Shown here: positions 1 through 7,148 of the stretch, in pieces
Layout: each line of letters begins with the position of its first letter
Position numbering within the stretch: position 1 is the stretch's first letter
Notes under the pieces: model-generated
Told to the model about the DNA's origin: nothing
Seen by the model: the letters and a program-made list of their open reading frames with translations, nothing else
Database searches by the model: none
Position numbers and translations under genes: made by a program
IMG/VR virus record: IMGVR_UViG_3300036792_000074
Span: 1-20,396 of that record
Reading direction: 5' to 3' (one strand)
DNA from: a virus
Length of the DNA stretch: 20,396 nt

Positions 1-863
1 TCTTCCTCGTCCTTAGCCTTATCCTTGGCTTCGGCTTCCTTCTTTTTGCGCTCTTCCTCTTCCTCTTCGTCCTTCGCCTTGTCTTTGGCGAGTTTATCGA
101 GGGTGGCGGCGATTTTGGCGATGGAGTCCTTCGTTTCTTTCTTGAACTTTTCGTTCTCCTCGTCCCTGGCTTTGTCTTCCGCAGCCTTTTTCTTCTTTTC
201 CGCTTCCTCTTCGTCCTCATCTTTGGCGCGTGCGTCCAGGACCGCCCGAGTGATAGCGGCCTCATCCTTTGAAGCGATCGCTGCTTGCAGACGATCCCAG
301 ATCTTCGACATGATGTTCTCCTTGGGGTTGATGGCGTTGTCTCTGAAGGCGCAACGCGAGCCGCAACGTCCCGCCTCGACTAGCGCCAAATGATTGATGT
401 AGTAGTTTCTTTGGTCTCCGCGACCGGGACCGGTCTGGAAATAGTCAGCGTCGTACCCGAGCGATACTTCGCGCATGCCGCTGTCGATCTCGGTGATCGC
501 TTCCGGAGTCGTGACGAATATATCGGCGACACACTCGTCGCGCTGTTCGCCGGTACCGCGACGCGCATTGACCATGAACCCGTTCGACAGAGTGCGCCAA
601 TTAGCCGGCGTCACATCATCGTCGGGGTGCTCGATCACGAGCGACTTCCCGTTGCAGCTATCGAGCGCTTCCTGCCGGAAGACTTCTTCCGGCGTTCGCG
701 TGATATGAATCAGCCCATCAGGACCGGGCTCAATGCCGGTGCCCTCATCGGGACCGTAGACCTGCTCGCCGATACGCGAGATCGATACGTTGCGGAAGAC
801 AGTAAAGCCTTCCTTGGTCACTTCGCGATTCGGGCCAAGTTTGAGAATTGTCTGGAACTTCAT
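1..863 (-). CDS. DUF2213 prohead-protease-like protein with charged scaffold-like tail (3' end outside window)
   Basis: The reading frame is open from ATG at 863 to the left edge (287 codons), so the C-terminus is missing. Residues 1-184 match the DUF2213 pattern found next to gpF-like genes in phage head operons: VIEHPDDDVTP, then REVSLGYDADY, then NHLALVEAGRCG. The His of EHP and the Ser of SLGY sit where HK97-type prohead proteases carry catalytic residues; the protease role is inferred from family and position. From residue 185 the protein changes to an almost pure Lys/Glu/Asp/Ala helix, which resembles a capsid scaffold. The start overlaps the stop of the gpF-like gene by four bases (ATGA), which suggests coupled translation. 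The family call is firm; cleavage activity is not shown. Confidence 0.85.
   Translation of the reverse strand, partial: MKFQTILKLGPNREVTKEGFTVFRNVSISRIGEQVYGPDEGTGIEPGPDGLIHITRTPEEVFRQEALDSCNGKSLVIEHPDDDVTPANWRTLSNGFMVNARRGTGEQRDECVADIFVTTPEAITEIDSGMREVSLGYDADYFQTGPGRGDQRNYYINHLALVEAGRCGSRCAFRDNAINPKENIMSKIWDRLQAAIASKDEAAITRAVLDARAKDEDEEEAEKKKKAAEDKARDEENEKFKKETKDSIAKIAATLDKLAKDKAKDEEEEEERKKKEAEAKDKAKDEE
309..323 (-). promoter_or_regulatory. Internal ribosome-binding site and in-frame ATG inside the DUF2213 gene
   Basis: On the minus strand AAGGAG (323-318) stands six bases before an ATG (311-309) in the same frame as the long DUF2213 gene. This ATG is codon 185, where the globular part ends and the Lys/Glu-rich part begins (MSKIWDRLQAAIASKDE). 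The site could start a second, shorter scaffold protein nested in the protease gene. That use is inferred; the motif and spacing are seen directly. Confidence 0.5.
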
Positions 864-1678
864 CGTTTGGCTCCAAACCGATCCGGTATCGCGACTTCCG
901 GGAAGCACCGGCAATTAGCGAATTCACCGCAGTGCGCGGTGTAATGGTCCAGTGTTGGCGGGTGATCCCACGGCACGAACTTGCCTTCCATCGCGCGATG
1001 TGACGGCCGTACCGCACCGTCTTTCGAGGTGCGCCAGGTGTAACCTTCGCTGCCGATGTAAAGCGCGCGAACTTTAGTGAATTGCGTCGCTGTCGACGAG
1101 ACGCCAGTGCGGGCCAGCATCATCGCTTCAGACCGCGTGACATTGCCGGATGCGAGTACTTCCGCTGCGATCTCAGAGGCGCGCTTGCCCGATGGCAGCG
1201 CTTCCGCTGTGAGCTTGTACAGCCGCTCGGCAGCCTGCCGGGGCAACAGTGTTATGCGCCTGGATTGCTCTTCGAGGGCCGCGCGGAAAGCTGCCCCTGT
1301 CGGGGCTTCGGCAATCTCTCGCTTGAGAGACTGGCCGATTGCTTTACTGTGCCGTTCCCACGCGCTCGCATCGCGCCGGCTGACATCGGCGATCATCCGC
1401 CCCGCCACGGATTCAGACCATGGCTTGAGCAGATCGGCGTAGCGATTCAGGACGCCGATTAACTCAGCAACGTCACTGATCACGCCATCCGGGGCCATGC
1501 CGCGCACAATGACGTCTACCTGCTTGGCGACCTGTCGAAGCTGGAGGCCGTATTGCGACTCAGCTTTGCGACCGGCGAGGAAGCGCTCGCGGGCTTCGAT
1601 GCGGGCTTTGCGGAGTGTGAGAAGGCGGTTGCTTAGAGATGGGGGCGATGCGTCATGACTTAGCATCCCAACTCCCAT
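860..1678 (-). CDS. Phage Mu gpF-like minor head (head morphogenesis) protein
   Basis: This 272-residue protein carries the C-terminal signature of the Mu gpF / SPP1 gp7 head morphogenesis family: a helical segment TRSEAMMLARTGV (181-193), then RPSHRAMEGKFVPWD (224-238), then HCGEFANCRCFPE (249-261), whose His and Cys residues are typical of the family. Such proteins sit near the portal and help assemble or stabilise the prohead. The N-terminal 170 residues are mostly helical. ATG at 1678 follows the upstream TAG directly and has GGAAGG seven bases ahead; Met5 is a possible later start. Its stop overlaps the DUF2213 start. Order portal, gpF-like, DUF2213 is usual for this phage type. Confidence 0.87.
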   Translation of the reverse strand: MGVGMLSHDASPPSLSNRLLTLRKARIEARERFLAGRKAESQYGLQLRQVAKQVDVIVRGMAPDGVISDVAELIGVLNRYADLLKPWSESVAGRMIADVSRRDASAWERHSKAIGQSLKREIAEAPTGAAFRAALEEQSRRITLLPRQAAERLYKLTAEALPSGKRASEIAAEVLASGNVTRSEAMMLARTGVSSTATQFTKVRALYIGSEGYTWRTSKDGAVRPSHRAMEGKFVPWDHPPTLDHYTAHCGEFANCRCFPEVAIPDRFGAKR

Positions 1679-1837
1679 CTACCAGCCTTCCGAGATCATC
1701 AGCCCATCGCGCTGCCACTCGCCCGCGACCTCACACGCGCGGCGGAAGCACGGGGTCCAGCCGACAAAGACGCCGTGCTGTTCGAGCGACCAGCCGCCGA
1801 CCTGTCCGTTACGATTGCGCTTGATGTGCAGTTTCAT
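1679..1837 (-). CDS. Small protein of unknown function (52 aa)
   Basis: The ORF begins at ATG 1837 and ends at TAG 1679-1681, directly before the start of the gpF-like gene. Its ATG overlaps the TGA of the lipoprotein gene (ATGA), so it fits the coupled chain. The product is basic at the N-terminus (MKLHIKRNRNGQVGGW), rich in Trp, and has two Cys residues, without a membrane span or signal peptide. I do not recognise the family. The case for a real gene rests on tight coupling on both sides; no strong ribosome site is visible. Confidence 0.6.
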   Translation of the reverse strand: MKLHIKRNRNGQVGGWSLEQHGVFVGWTPCFRRACEVAGEWQRDGLMISEGW

Positions 1838-1977
1838 GACGAGAACCTGTGATCGCGCATGGCGTTGCCGTTGGTGAAGTGCTGCATGTAAATGCGGTTC
1901 ATATCAGGACCGCGATGCCGATGCGCAGCGCAACCCGAGAGGACACAACATAAAAGCAACAATGCCGCTAGCCTCAT
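1834..1977 (-). CDS. Small lipoprotein (47 aa), possible outer-membrane spanin-like
   Basis: The product starts with a classic lipoprotein signal: MRLAA, a run of Leu/Cys/Val, then the lipobox LSGC with the acylated Cys at residue 16. About 32 residues would remain after processing, rich in His, Arg and Asn. Its ATG overlaps the TGA of the membrane protein upstream (ATGA), and its own TGA overlaps the next ATG. A short lipoprotein translated together with a single-span inner-membrane protein recalls Rz/Rz1 spanin pairs, but this one lacks the usual Pro-rich mature part and lies among head genes rather than in a lysis cassette. The lipoprotein call is firm; the spanin role is a guess. Confidence 0.72.
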   Translation of the reverse strand: MRLAALLLLCCVLSGCAAHRHRGPDMNRIYMQHFTNGNAMRDHRFSS

Positions 1978-2273
1978 TTGTCGTCTCTCTCGCTCGGCTT
2001 GTTCTTATAAGCGTCACTCCACGATGTCATCACGTCATCGAGCGTGAAGCCGTCCTCAATCCTGCAGGCGCTGATTGTTTCGCCATCATCGACGATCTGA
2101 CATTTGGCAACCTTCTCGCCCTTTTTGTTGTAGAGGGTCAAGCTGTTTGGCTTATCTTCCGACTGGTAGAAGATCGGCGCTGGCGGATCGGGCTTATGGG
2201 TGACGACTGCAAAGAGCTTCACCGCGACGACAGACCACAACGCAACAATAGCGACCGCCTTCAAGCTGGCCAT
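1974..2273 (-). CDS. Small single-span membrane-anchored protein (99 aa)
   Basis: The N-terminus holds one hydrophobic segment (residues 4-25, LKAVAIVALWSVVAVKLFAVV), followed by a polar domain with two Cys and a Lys/Asp-rich end. It could be an uncleaved anchor with the domain outside the membrane. ATG at 2273 has GAGG seven bases upstream and overlaps the end of the 97-residue gene by 13 bases. Its stop overlaps the start of the lipoprotein. The pair may act together in the envelope, for example in lysis, but this protein lacks the long coiled coil expected of an inner-membrane spanin. I do not recognise the domain. Confidence 0.65.
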   Translation of the reverse strand: MASLKAVAIVALWSVVAVKLFAVVTHKPDPPAPIFYQSEDKPNSLTLYNKKGEKVAKCQIVDDGETISACRIEDGFTLDDVMTSWSDAYKNKPSERDDK

Positions 2274-2554
2274 AGGCGACCCTCCGGCGTACGTGCCCCG
2301 ACTTGTATCGGCATATCGCGATAGAGCAGATCCCAGATCCCGCTCCGCAACTTCGCGGCGAGTGAGAACCGCATTACCGGGTCTTCAATGCGCGGTGTCA
2401 GCAGTTCGCTGATGAGAGCCTCAAATGTCTTAGGGCCGCACTCCCAGCGCGTCGCCTGCATGACGTAATCAGGCGGAGGTGCGATCTTGGCGAGCGTCGG
2501 CACTTCACCCTCGACCTCGAGGTTGTCTGTGCGGATGGCTAGGGTGACGTCCAT
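2261..2554 (-). CDS. Conserved-looking phage protein of unknown function (97 aa)
   Basis: This ORF starts at ATG 2554, six bases after the portal stop, with AGAGG four bases ahead. The product is soluble with mixed composition (MDVTLAIRTDNLEVEGE at the N-terminus) and shows no membrane span or known motif. It ends 13 bases inside the next gene. Its position directly after the portal suggests a late structural or accessory role, but no function can be assigned from the sequence. Confidence 0.65.
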   Translation of the reverse strand: MDVTLAIRTDNLEVEGEVPTLAKIAPPPDYVMQATRWECGPKTFEALISELLTPRIEDPVMRFSLAAKLRSGIWDLLYRDMPIQVGARTPEGRLWPA

Positions 2555-2560
2555 GGGCCT

Positions 2561-4012
2561 CTAAGCGGGCTCGTCGCCCGGCTCCGGCTTCGCTGCGGCG
2601 TTGGGGTTGGGTGGCTGGGGCAGGTCTTCGCTCATCGCTTCGGCTTTGGGCATGATCTCGTCGCTGGCCGCGTTGATGATCTCGTTATCGATTGCCTCCC
2701 AGCGACCGGTCTTGCGCGATGAATGCTGGAGAGCTTGCAGTGCTGTCTTGTCCGAGATAATGCCGCTGGAGTGAACTTCCATCACGGTCGCGGTATCCTT
2801 CGCCGCGACTTCAGCCTTCTCCGGCTCGCTCATCTGCCACAGGGGTTTGAACGACAGCGAGAAGCCTTTTTGGATCTTGATTCGAAGGCTCGCCGCCAGG
2901 CAGCGGTATATCTTTGTCGCCATGACAAGCAGGTGAGCGATCTGCCGCTGCTTGATACCGTCATAGTAAGTCTTCAGTTCCGATTCGCCAGCCGAATTAA
3001 GCCCGGCCGGCGACTGACCAAGCAGCCTCACGAGCGGGATCTGGTAAGCACCTGAGATATGCTGCGCAAGCTGCAACAACACGTCGGAAATGCCGGTGAA
3101 GTTTGTCGCCTGCGTTGTCACCATGTCGTCTTCGGCGTCGATGAGGCTGATTCCCTCATTCGAGGCGAACAGGCGCATGTTGGCGACCATTTCCATCAGG
3201 CCCTTGAGAGCCTGTGGACCGCCAAGTCCAGAGACTACCTTGCGATAATCCTTGATCTTGAAGTAGCGCAGATAGGACTTATGGACCTGCTGACTGGCTC
3301 CGGTCGTTGCAGCGTCGAAGGACGTAACGCGATCCCATGGACGCTCAAGGACTGACATGCCCCAGAGGTTCTCAACCTGTGCCTGCTGATAAGGCAGCTC
3401 GTCGCCAAGCAACCGCAGGCACCGGGAGTAATGCACCTTCTGACCACGCAACGCCGGCGCATTGATCTCGACGGTGTAAAACTTCGGGCAGCCGATGTCC
3501 GGGCCCATCTCGGTGACCAGATCGTTCAGGCTCGGCGAGACCATCCAGCGGTCAAGGACGAGAAGGCCTTTGAACTGATCCGGGCCAACGGTGTCGAGGC
3601 GCAGCGGCCTCGACATATCCTGCCCATCGATCAACATGACACAGATAGCGCCGCCATACAGGCGAGACCACTTGATCGTTTGATTGATGCGCTCCCAGAC
3701 TTTGAGCTGGATTGCCAACTCGTCGATCTGCTTGACTTCATCGGGCTCGAGCTGACCCTGCAGGTCAACCCCTTCGCGCGTCATATCGTCGGCGATCACA
3801 TCGACGGCGACGCCAGCAACCCACGAGCCGCGATAGGCCCACTCCAACTCGGTCCGTTGCCGAGTCATAGGGTTGAAGCCGTAGTGATTGAAGGTGCTCA
3901 GATTCTGAGTACCCATCCCGAGGCCGAGCGCGAAGTTCTGAAAGGAATCGCGCGCCTTGGAGTCTTGCGTCTTCGCTTTGCGGACAGAGGCCTTGATGCT
4001 GACTTTGGACAT
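2561..4012 (-). CDS. Phage portal protein, DUF1073 family
   Basis: The 483-residue product forms the ring at the head vertex through which DNA enters and leaves. Family marks are the early segment RTELEWAYRGSWVAGVAVDV (residues 53-72), EKLW-type helices, YRKVVSGLGG near the middle, and the strongly conserved IPLVRLLGQSPAGLNSAGE plus ELKTYYD block at about residues 325-350. The C-terminus ends in a Pro/Glu-rich tail. Start ATG 4012 has AAGG just upstream and follows the terminase stop by six bases. DUF1073 proteins are sometimes labelled anti-CBASS Acb1 family in databases; no extra phosphoesterase domain is fused here, so portal is the right reading. Confidence 0.92.
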   Translation of the reverse strand: MSKVSIKASVRKAKTQDSKARDSFQNFALGLGMGTQNLSTFNHYGFNPMTRQRTELEWAYRGSWVAGVAVDVIADDMTREGVDLQGQLEPDEVKQIDELAIQLKVWERINQTIKWSRLYGGAICVMLIDGQDMSRPLRLDTVGPDQFKGLLVLDRWMVSPSLNDLVTEMGPDIGCPKFYTVEINAPALRGQKVHYSRCLRLLGDELPYQQAQVENLWGMSVLERPWDRVTSFDAATTGASQQVHKSYLRYFKIKDYRKVVSGLGGPQALKGLMEMVANMRLFASNEGISLIDAEDDMVTTQATNFTGISDVLLQLAQHISGAYQIPLVRLLGQSPAGLNSAGESELKTYYDGIKQRQIAHLLVMATKIYRCLAASLRIKIQKGFSLSFKPLWQMSEPEKAEVAAKDTATVMEVHSSGIISDKTALQALQHSSRKTGRWEAIDNEIINAASDEIMPKAEAMSEDLPQPPNPNAAAKPEPGDEPA

Positions 4013-4018
4013 TGGACC

Positions 4019-5533
4019 TTATCCGCGACCGAGGGCCGCCCAGGCTGAGAGATCGTAGTTCTGACGCCACCAGTTGATGGCCTGCGTCATCGCATCGACG
4101 TCGTCGTCATGCGACCCGTTGGGGAACGCCGCGGCTTCGTCGATCATTTCCTGCGCGTTGGCTTCGTTGGTGTCGTCGGGCAGATAGACGCCGCCAGCTT
4201 CGACGGTGGGCTGCGCGGCCCAGGCGCGTGCTTCTTTGCCGCCTTCTGGGTTGATGGCGATTACACCCGGAACTTCGCGCCCCAACTCCTCGATGACAGC
4301 CGATCCGTTGGCCTTGTCTTCGATGATGGTTGCTGACGGCTTGAACTCGTCCCACAACACCCGGACAGAAGCTTTCGTCGCCGTAAAGCCCATCTTGTCG
4401 TGACGACGGGCGAGCAGATAAATACGGGGGCCACAGAACCCGTAAACATGAATGGCTACGTAGTCGGAATCGCTGACAGCCTTGAATGTGCAGTCGACCG
4501 AGATGATGACCATGTCCAGCGCGGGAAGTTCCTCGCGGGTGTAACGTCGCCAGTACTGCCGCTTGAACATTCCGCCTTCGGCGGGAGCGGGACGCTGCTG
4601 GTGCTGACCGGCATAGTCGTAACTGCCGAGGTCTTTCTTGGCTTGCCGGATGACTTCCGCGGTGAACAACTCTGGGAAGAGCAGTTCCCCATCAACTGTG
4701 CGCTTGTCTGTAAAGCCTATCTTTGTCGTTGCGCCGTGCTCTTTGCACCAGGCACAGCATTTGCGTTCCCGCTCGAACTCGGATGGCAGATTGAGGTGAA
4801 CATAATCCCCTGTCGCCAGCATGGCGCCGTAGGGATCTTCCTCATGCAGACGCTGGCCGATGACGACGCGCCAGCCTTTGCGCATGTCGTTAAAGCGCGA
4901 GGACATGGTGCTGATTGCCCAGTCCTTCGCGTAGTCTCGAGCGGCCTGCGAGTGCTTCTCGCTGGCGTTCAGGAGATCGTCGAAGATCTGTCCATCTGCA
5001 CGGAAGCCGGTTGCTTTACCGCCGACTGAAAGTGCGCGGCGCTCACCCGAGGTGGAGTTGCTTATCCAGTCCTCGTTCGTCTTTACCATCTCCCAGGCGG
5101 GAGAGAAGGTGTCCTGAAACCATTCCGACATCACCAGATCGCGCGTCCGGATCGAGTCGCGGATGGTGAGCTGCGATGCGTACGTCGCTGCGATGACCCG
5201 CGTCTGAGGATTGCGCGCCCATAGCCAGGCAGAGAACATCACGCTGGCGATGATCGACTTGGCGTACCCGGGCCCAATGTTGATCATCAGGAACCGGATC
5301 TGCTCTTCGGACACGGCTTGCAGATGCACAGCCAACGCGTCGATATGCCAGTTGTCAATCAGCTTCATCGCCGGATCGACAACCGACCAGGATGCGCGGA
5401 TGAAGGCGGCGAAATCACCCTTGAGGCGTTCGGCCTCAGCCTTCCGTCGCCTCCGTCTCTCCAGCTCCGCTTGAATCTTCGCCTTCAGCGCTTTGCGGAT
5501 CGTCAAGTTCTGCAGCGAGGGCGGCGAGCTCAT
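4019..5533 (-). CDS. terL: Terminase large subunit (ATPase and nuclease)
   Basis: The 504-residue motor protein pumps DNA into the prohead and cuts concatemers. The ATPase half shows a deviant Walker A, NIGPGYAKS, and a Walker B-like GQIFDDLLN. The nuclease half has SVDCTFKAVSDSDY, ATIIEDKANGSA and the late acidic HDDDVDAMTQA, as expected for an RNase H-like fold with Asp residues binding metal. The N-terminal segment around FAAFIRASWSVVDPAMKLID is typical of the family, so the start must lie upstream of it; ATG 5533 is the only ATG that fits. This makes the gene overlap the small subunit by 98 bases. The first 40 residues are very basic. Confidence 0.94.
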   Translation of the reverse strand: MSSPPSLQNLTIRKALKAKIQAELERRRRRKAEAERLKGDFAAFIRASWSVVDPAMKLIDNWHIDALAVHLQAVSEEQIRFLMINIGPGYAKSIIASVMFSAWLWARNPQTRVIAATYASQLTIRDSIRTRDLVMSEWFQDTFSPAWEMVKTNEDWISNSTSGERRALSVGGKATGFRADGQIFDDLLNASEKHSQAARDYAKDWAISTMSSRFNDMRKGWRVVIGQRLHEEDPYGAMLATGDYVHLNLPSEFERERKCCAWCKEHGATTKIGFTDKRTVDGELLFPELFTAEVIRQAKKDLGSYDYAGQHQQRPAPAEGGMFKRQYWRRYTREELPALDMVIISVDCTFKAVSDSDYVAIHVYGFCGPRIYLLARRHDKMGFTATKASVRVLWDEFKPSATIIEDKANGSAVIEELGREVPGVIAINPEGGKEARAWAAQPTVEAGGVYLPDDTNEANAQEMIDEAAAFPNGSHDDDVDAMTQAINWWRQNYDLSAWAALGRG

Positions 5534-6017
5534 CGTCAGAGAGGTCCTTCACGCTGCGGATCTTGTGCTCATGCTTTTCCACGAGTTGTCCAAGCTCCTT
5601 GGCAGCCTGTTCCTGAATCTTGAGTAGGTCTCTCACTGCGGCAGAGTCATACACGTACTCGGTAACCTGATTCTCCCCGGAGACCTTGTATTGCCGCACC
5701 AGGAGACCAGTTCCACCGCCGGCGATCTCTTCACCCATATTCGCGGCGCGCTCTTCAATCAATGTTTCGATCTTCGTGTGCATCCGGTTGAGAACCATGA
5801 CCCGGTACTCTTTTCGGGCAATTGCGCGCTTCAAAAGCCGGTCGGAAAGCTCGGCGGAAATCTGCTCGACGCGCGCGGCGAACTTCTTATCCTTTCGCCA
5901 GCGGTGGAGAGTTCGCCTCTCAACTCCAACCTTTTCAGCAATTTCTATGTACTCATGGCGGCCCTCCGCAACTAACTGGGCGGCTTGCTCTTGTTGTGGA
6001 TTTTTAAGCTCTCGCAT
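5436..6017 (-). CDS. terS: Terminase small subunit, phBC6A51-type helix-turn-helix
   Basis: This 193-residue protein is likely the DNA-recognition part of the packaging enzyme. Residues 5-50 form a phBC6A51-like HTH (QAAQLVAEG, then IAEKVGVERRTLHRWRKDKKF). A long helical middle follows, then the motif VKDLSDDELAALAAELDD common in this family, and a very acidic tail. It starts at ATG 6017, inside the last 14 bases of the zinc mini-protein gene, with no strong ribosome site, so translation is probably coupled. The acidic tail is encoded by the same bases as the basic N-terminus of the large subunit. Confidence 0.87.
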   Translation of the reverse strand: MRELKNPQQEQAAQLVAEGRHEYIEIAEKVGVERRTLHRWRKDKKFAARVEQISAELSDRLLKRAIARKEYRVMVLNRMHTKIETLIEERAANMGEEIAGGGTGLLVRQYKVSGENQVTEYVYDSAAVRDLLKIQEQAAKELGQLVEKHEHKIRSVKDLSDDELAALAAELDDPQSAEGEDSSGAGETEATEG

Positions 6018-6180
6018 GGGACACCGTGGGACTTTGCGCCGTCTTCAGCCAGTGCGTAGGCGGATTCAATGGCGATTGGCAGTGATAGCAGTGCTTTGCG
6101 CCTTCGGCCAACGCCTCGATCTCCCGCTTGCATCGCCAGCATTTGGGAATAATTCGCGCCTCTTGCCGTTTCGGCATCAT
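6004..6180 (-). CDS. Zinc-ribbon mini-protein (58 aa)
   Basis: The product has two CxxC pairs, PKCWRCKREIE and KHCYHCQSPLN, about 18 residues apart, a layout that suggests a single zinc ribbon. Two ATGs stand in tandem (6180 and 6177); the first overlaps the TGA of the upstream gene as TGATG, which supports this short form over a longer ORF in the same frame that would begin inside the neighbour. It overlaps the small terminase by 14 bases. Role unknown; a DNA or protein contact is plausible. Confidence 0.62.
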   Translation of the reverse strand: MMPKRQEARIIPKCWRCKREIEALAEGAKHCYHCQSPLNPPTHWLKTAQSPTVSHARA

Positions 6181-6434
6181 CACTGCACCGGCAGAGCTTT
6201 GTTTATGTTCTCGGTCCAGTACCGCGCCAAAACATCGCCAGCCGGCATCATCAGGACTCGAACGTCCGACCGCCGTGGCGTAACCTTGCGGCATGTATGC
6301 TTCGCCGCGAGGCTCTCTTTCCATTCGACCAGTCGAACCGGATTCGCGAGAATGCTACTGCGAACCTCGAAATGTGTCCCGCATTTGCTGCACCGGATAC
6401 CAGTACCGCTGTGAGCGAGATGAGCAATTTGCAT
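6180..6434 (-). CDS. Small Cys/His protein, possible zinc finger (84 aa)
   Basis: The start at ATG 6434 has a strong ribosome site, GGAGG, five bases ahead. Residues 13-20 are IRCSKCGT and residues 46-48 are HTC, giving a possible C2HC metal site with a long loop. The remainder is basic with no membrane span. It lies in the operon directly upstream of the zinc-ribbon and terminase genes. I do not recognise a named family; existence is supported by the ribosome site and the TGATG junction with the next gene. Confidence 0.62.
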   Translation of the reverse strand: MQIAHLAHSGTGIRCSKCGTHFEVRSSILANPVRLVEWKESLAAKHTCRKVTPRRSDVRVLMMPAGDVLARYWTENINKALPVQ

Positions 6435-6457
6435 TGTGCCTCCGAAATAAAACCGTC

Positions 6458-6745
6458 TTACAGGTGATGCCCTTTGGCTATCGCCTCAAATACTGCCGTC
6501 GCCAAGGCTCCCACCACTGCAATTAATCCGCTGAGCAGCCAGAAGTGAATCTGCGCCCGCTTCTTGTCGGTCTGCGCTTTAAGCGTCTCGGTCGTTTCGA
6601 AGGTGATAAAGAACTTATTCGCGCCCTCTTGAAACTTCCTGAAGTTCGAGACTCCGCTTTCGACAACCACCATTCGCGCCCTCAAGTCTGCGATGTCCGC
6701 CTCGAACGAATTCCCTGAATGTTGGCCCATTTGGTGAATTGGCAT
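6458..6745 (-). CDS. Small coiled-coil protein with C-terminal membrane span, holin/XhlA-like layout
   Basis: The 95-residue product has a helical N-terminal part (residues 14-65, heptad-like ADIADLRARMVVVESGV) and one C-terminal hydrophobic segment (FWLLSGLIAVVGALATAVF), ending in a short basic tail. This layout recalls XhlA-type proteins that sit next to holins in phage lysis cassettes, yet no endolysin or second holin is visible here, so lysis is only a possibility. GGGAG lies about 11 bases before ATG 6745. It is the first gene of the packaging operon, just after a 400-base gap that may carry a promoter. Confidence 0.68.
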   Translation of the reverse strand: MPIHQMGQHSGNSFEADIADLRARMVVVESGVSNFRKFQEGANKFFITFETTETLKAQTDKKRAQIHFWLLSGLIAVVGALATAVFEAIAKGHHL

Positions 6746-7148
6746 CGGCTGCCGAGCTCCCTTTATTGCAAATTGATTTCAGTCATGCCAATCGATACAT
6801 TTCCGGCTTTTTGACTACGCGCGCGCGGAAAAAGCGTCATTCGGATCGATCTCGCCCCATCCCCTGGGATGGCCTGATCCCGCGCCGTCGTTCACCGTCG
6901 CGCCCGCGTTTTCGCTGAGATGTCCCTCGCGGGACCGGATAGCCCTAGCTTTGCGCTGCCGAGAAGCCGTCACTCGGCGGAGGATGGTTCTGGTCGTTCC
7001 TGCTTTTGAAAAGGCCCTCCGGGCAGCCAGTGGAGGTCAAGTCCAGACTGCCCAGAGAATTCGAACGACTCGACGCTTCCCCGACGTCGAACCGCTCAGC
7101 CGGTTGCCCGGCCATGCTGCGCTCAAGCCTGGCGGCGAGCGCAACAAC
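6746..7148. other. 403-base gap with several hairpins; no confident gene
   Basis: No well-supported gene lies here. A 56-codon minus ORF (7115-6945) lacks a ribosome site and a known motif. Inverted repeats are frequent: GCGCTC/GAGCGC (7119-7142), GCCGG/CCGGC with a GCAA loop on the minus strand (7099-7112), CGACG/CGTCG (7071-7089), GGGCAG/CTGCCC (7021-7053) and CCATCCC/GGGATGG (6857-6872). Such density would suit a structured leader or small RNA between operons, but GC-rich DNA also gives stems by chance. The right-hand end near 6770-6800 is AT-rich and may hold the packaging promoter. Confidence 0.4.
6762..6791 (-). promoter_or_regulatory. Candidate late promoter upstream of packaging operon
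   Basis: On the minus strand TTGGCA (6791-6786) is followed after 18 bases by AATAAA (6767-6762), a 5/6 and 4/6 match to sigma-70 boxes in a locally AT-rich stretch. It stands directly before the gene starting at 6745. The match is modest and the leader would be short. Confidence 0.28.

Noticed and set aside
390-944. Plus-strand ORF of 184 codons
   Set aside because: It lies antisense to the DUF2213 gene, whose minus frame gives clear family motifs; a shadow.
2561-4012. Anti-CBASS Acb1 protein
   Set aside because: Some DUF1073 entries carry this name, but the whole protein reads as a portal and no fused phosphoesterase domain is present.
6180-6324. Longer 106-residue form of the zinc-ribbon protein
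   Set aside because: The extension would overlap most of the upstream gene; the TGATG junction favours the short form.
5686-6414. Plus-strand ORF of 242 codons
   Set aside because: Antisense to the small terminase and zinc mini-proteins; low-quality composition typical of a shadow frame.
6945-7115. 56-codon minus ORF in the structured gap
   Set aside because: No ribosome site, low-complexity polar composition and an equally open plus frame; not supported as a gene.
7040-7125. tRNA-like region on minus strand (TTCGAAT loop, stem-loops)
   Set aside because: The T-stem does not pair and no acceptor stem or CCA end could be built; not a tRNA.
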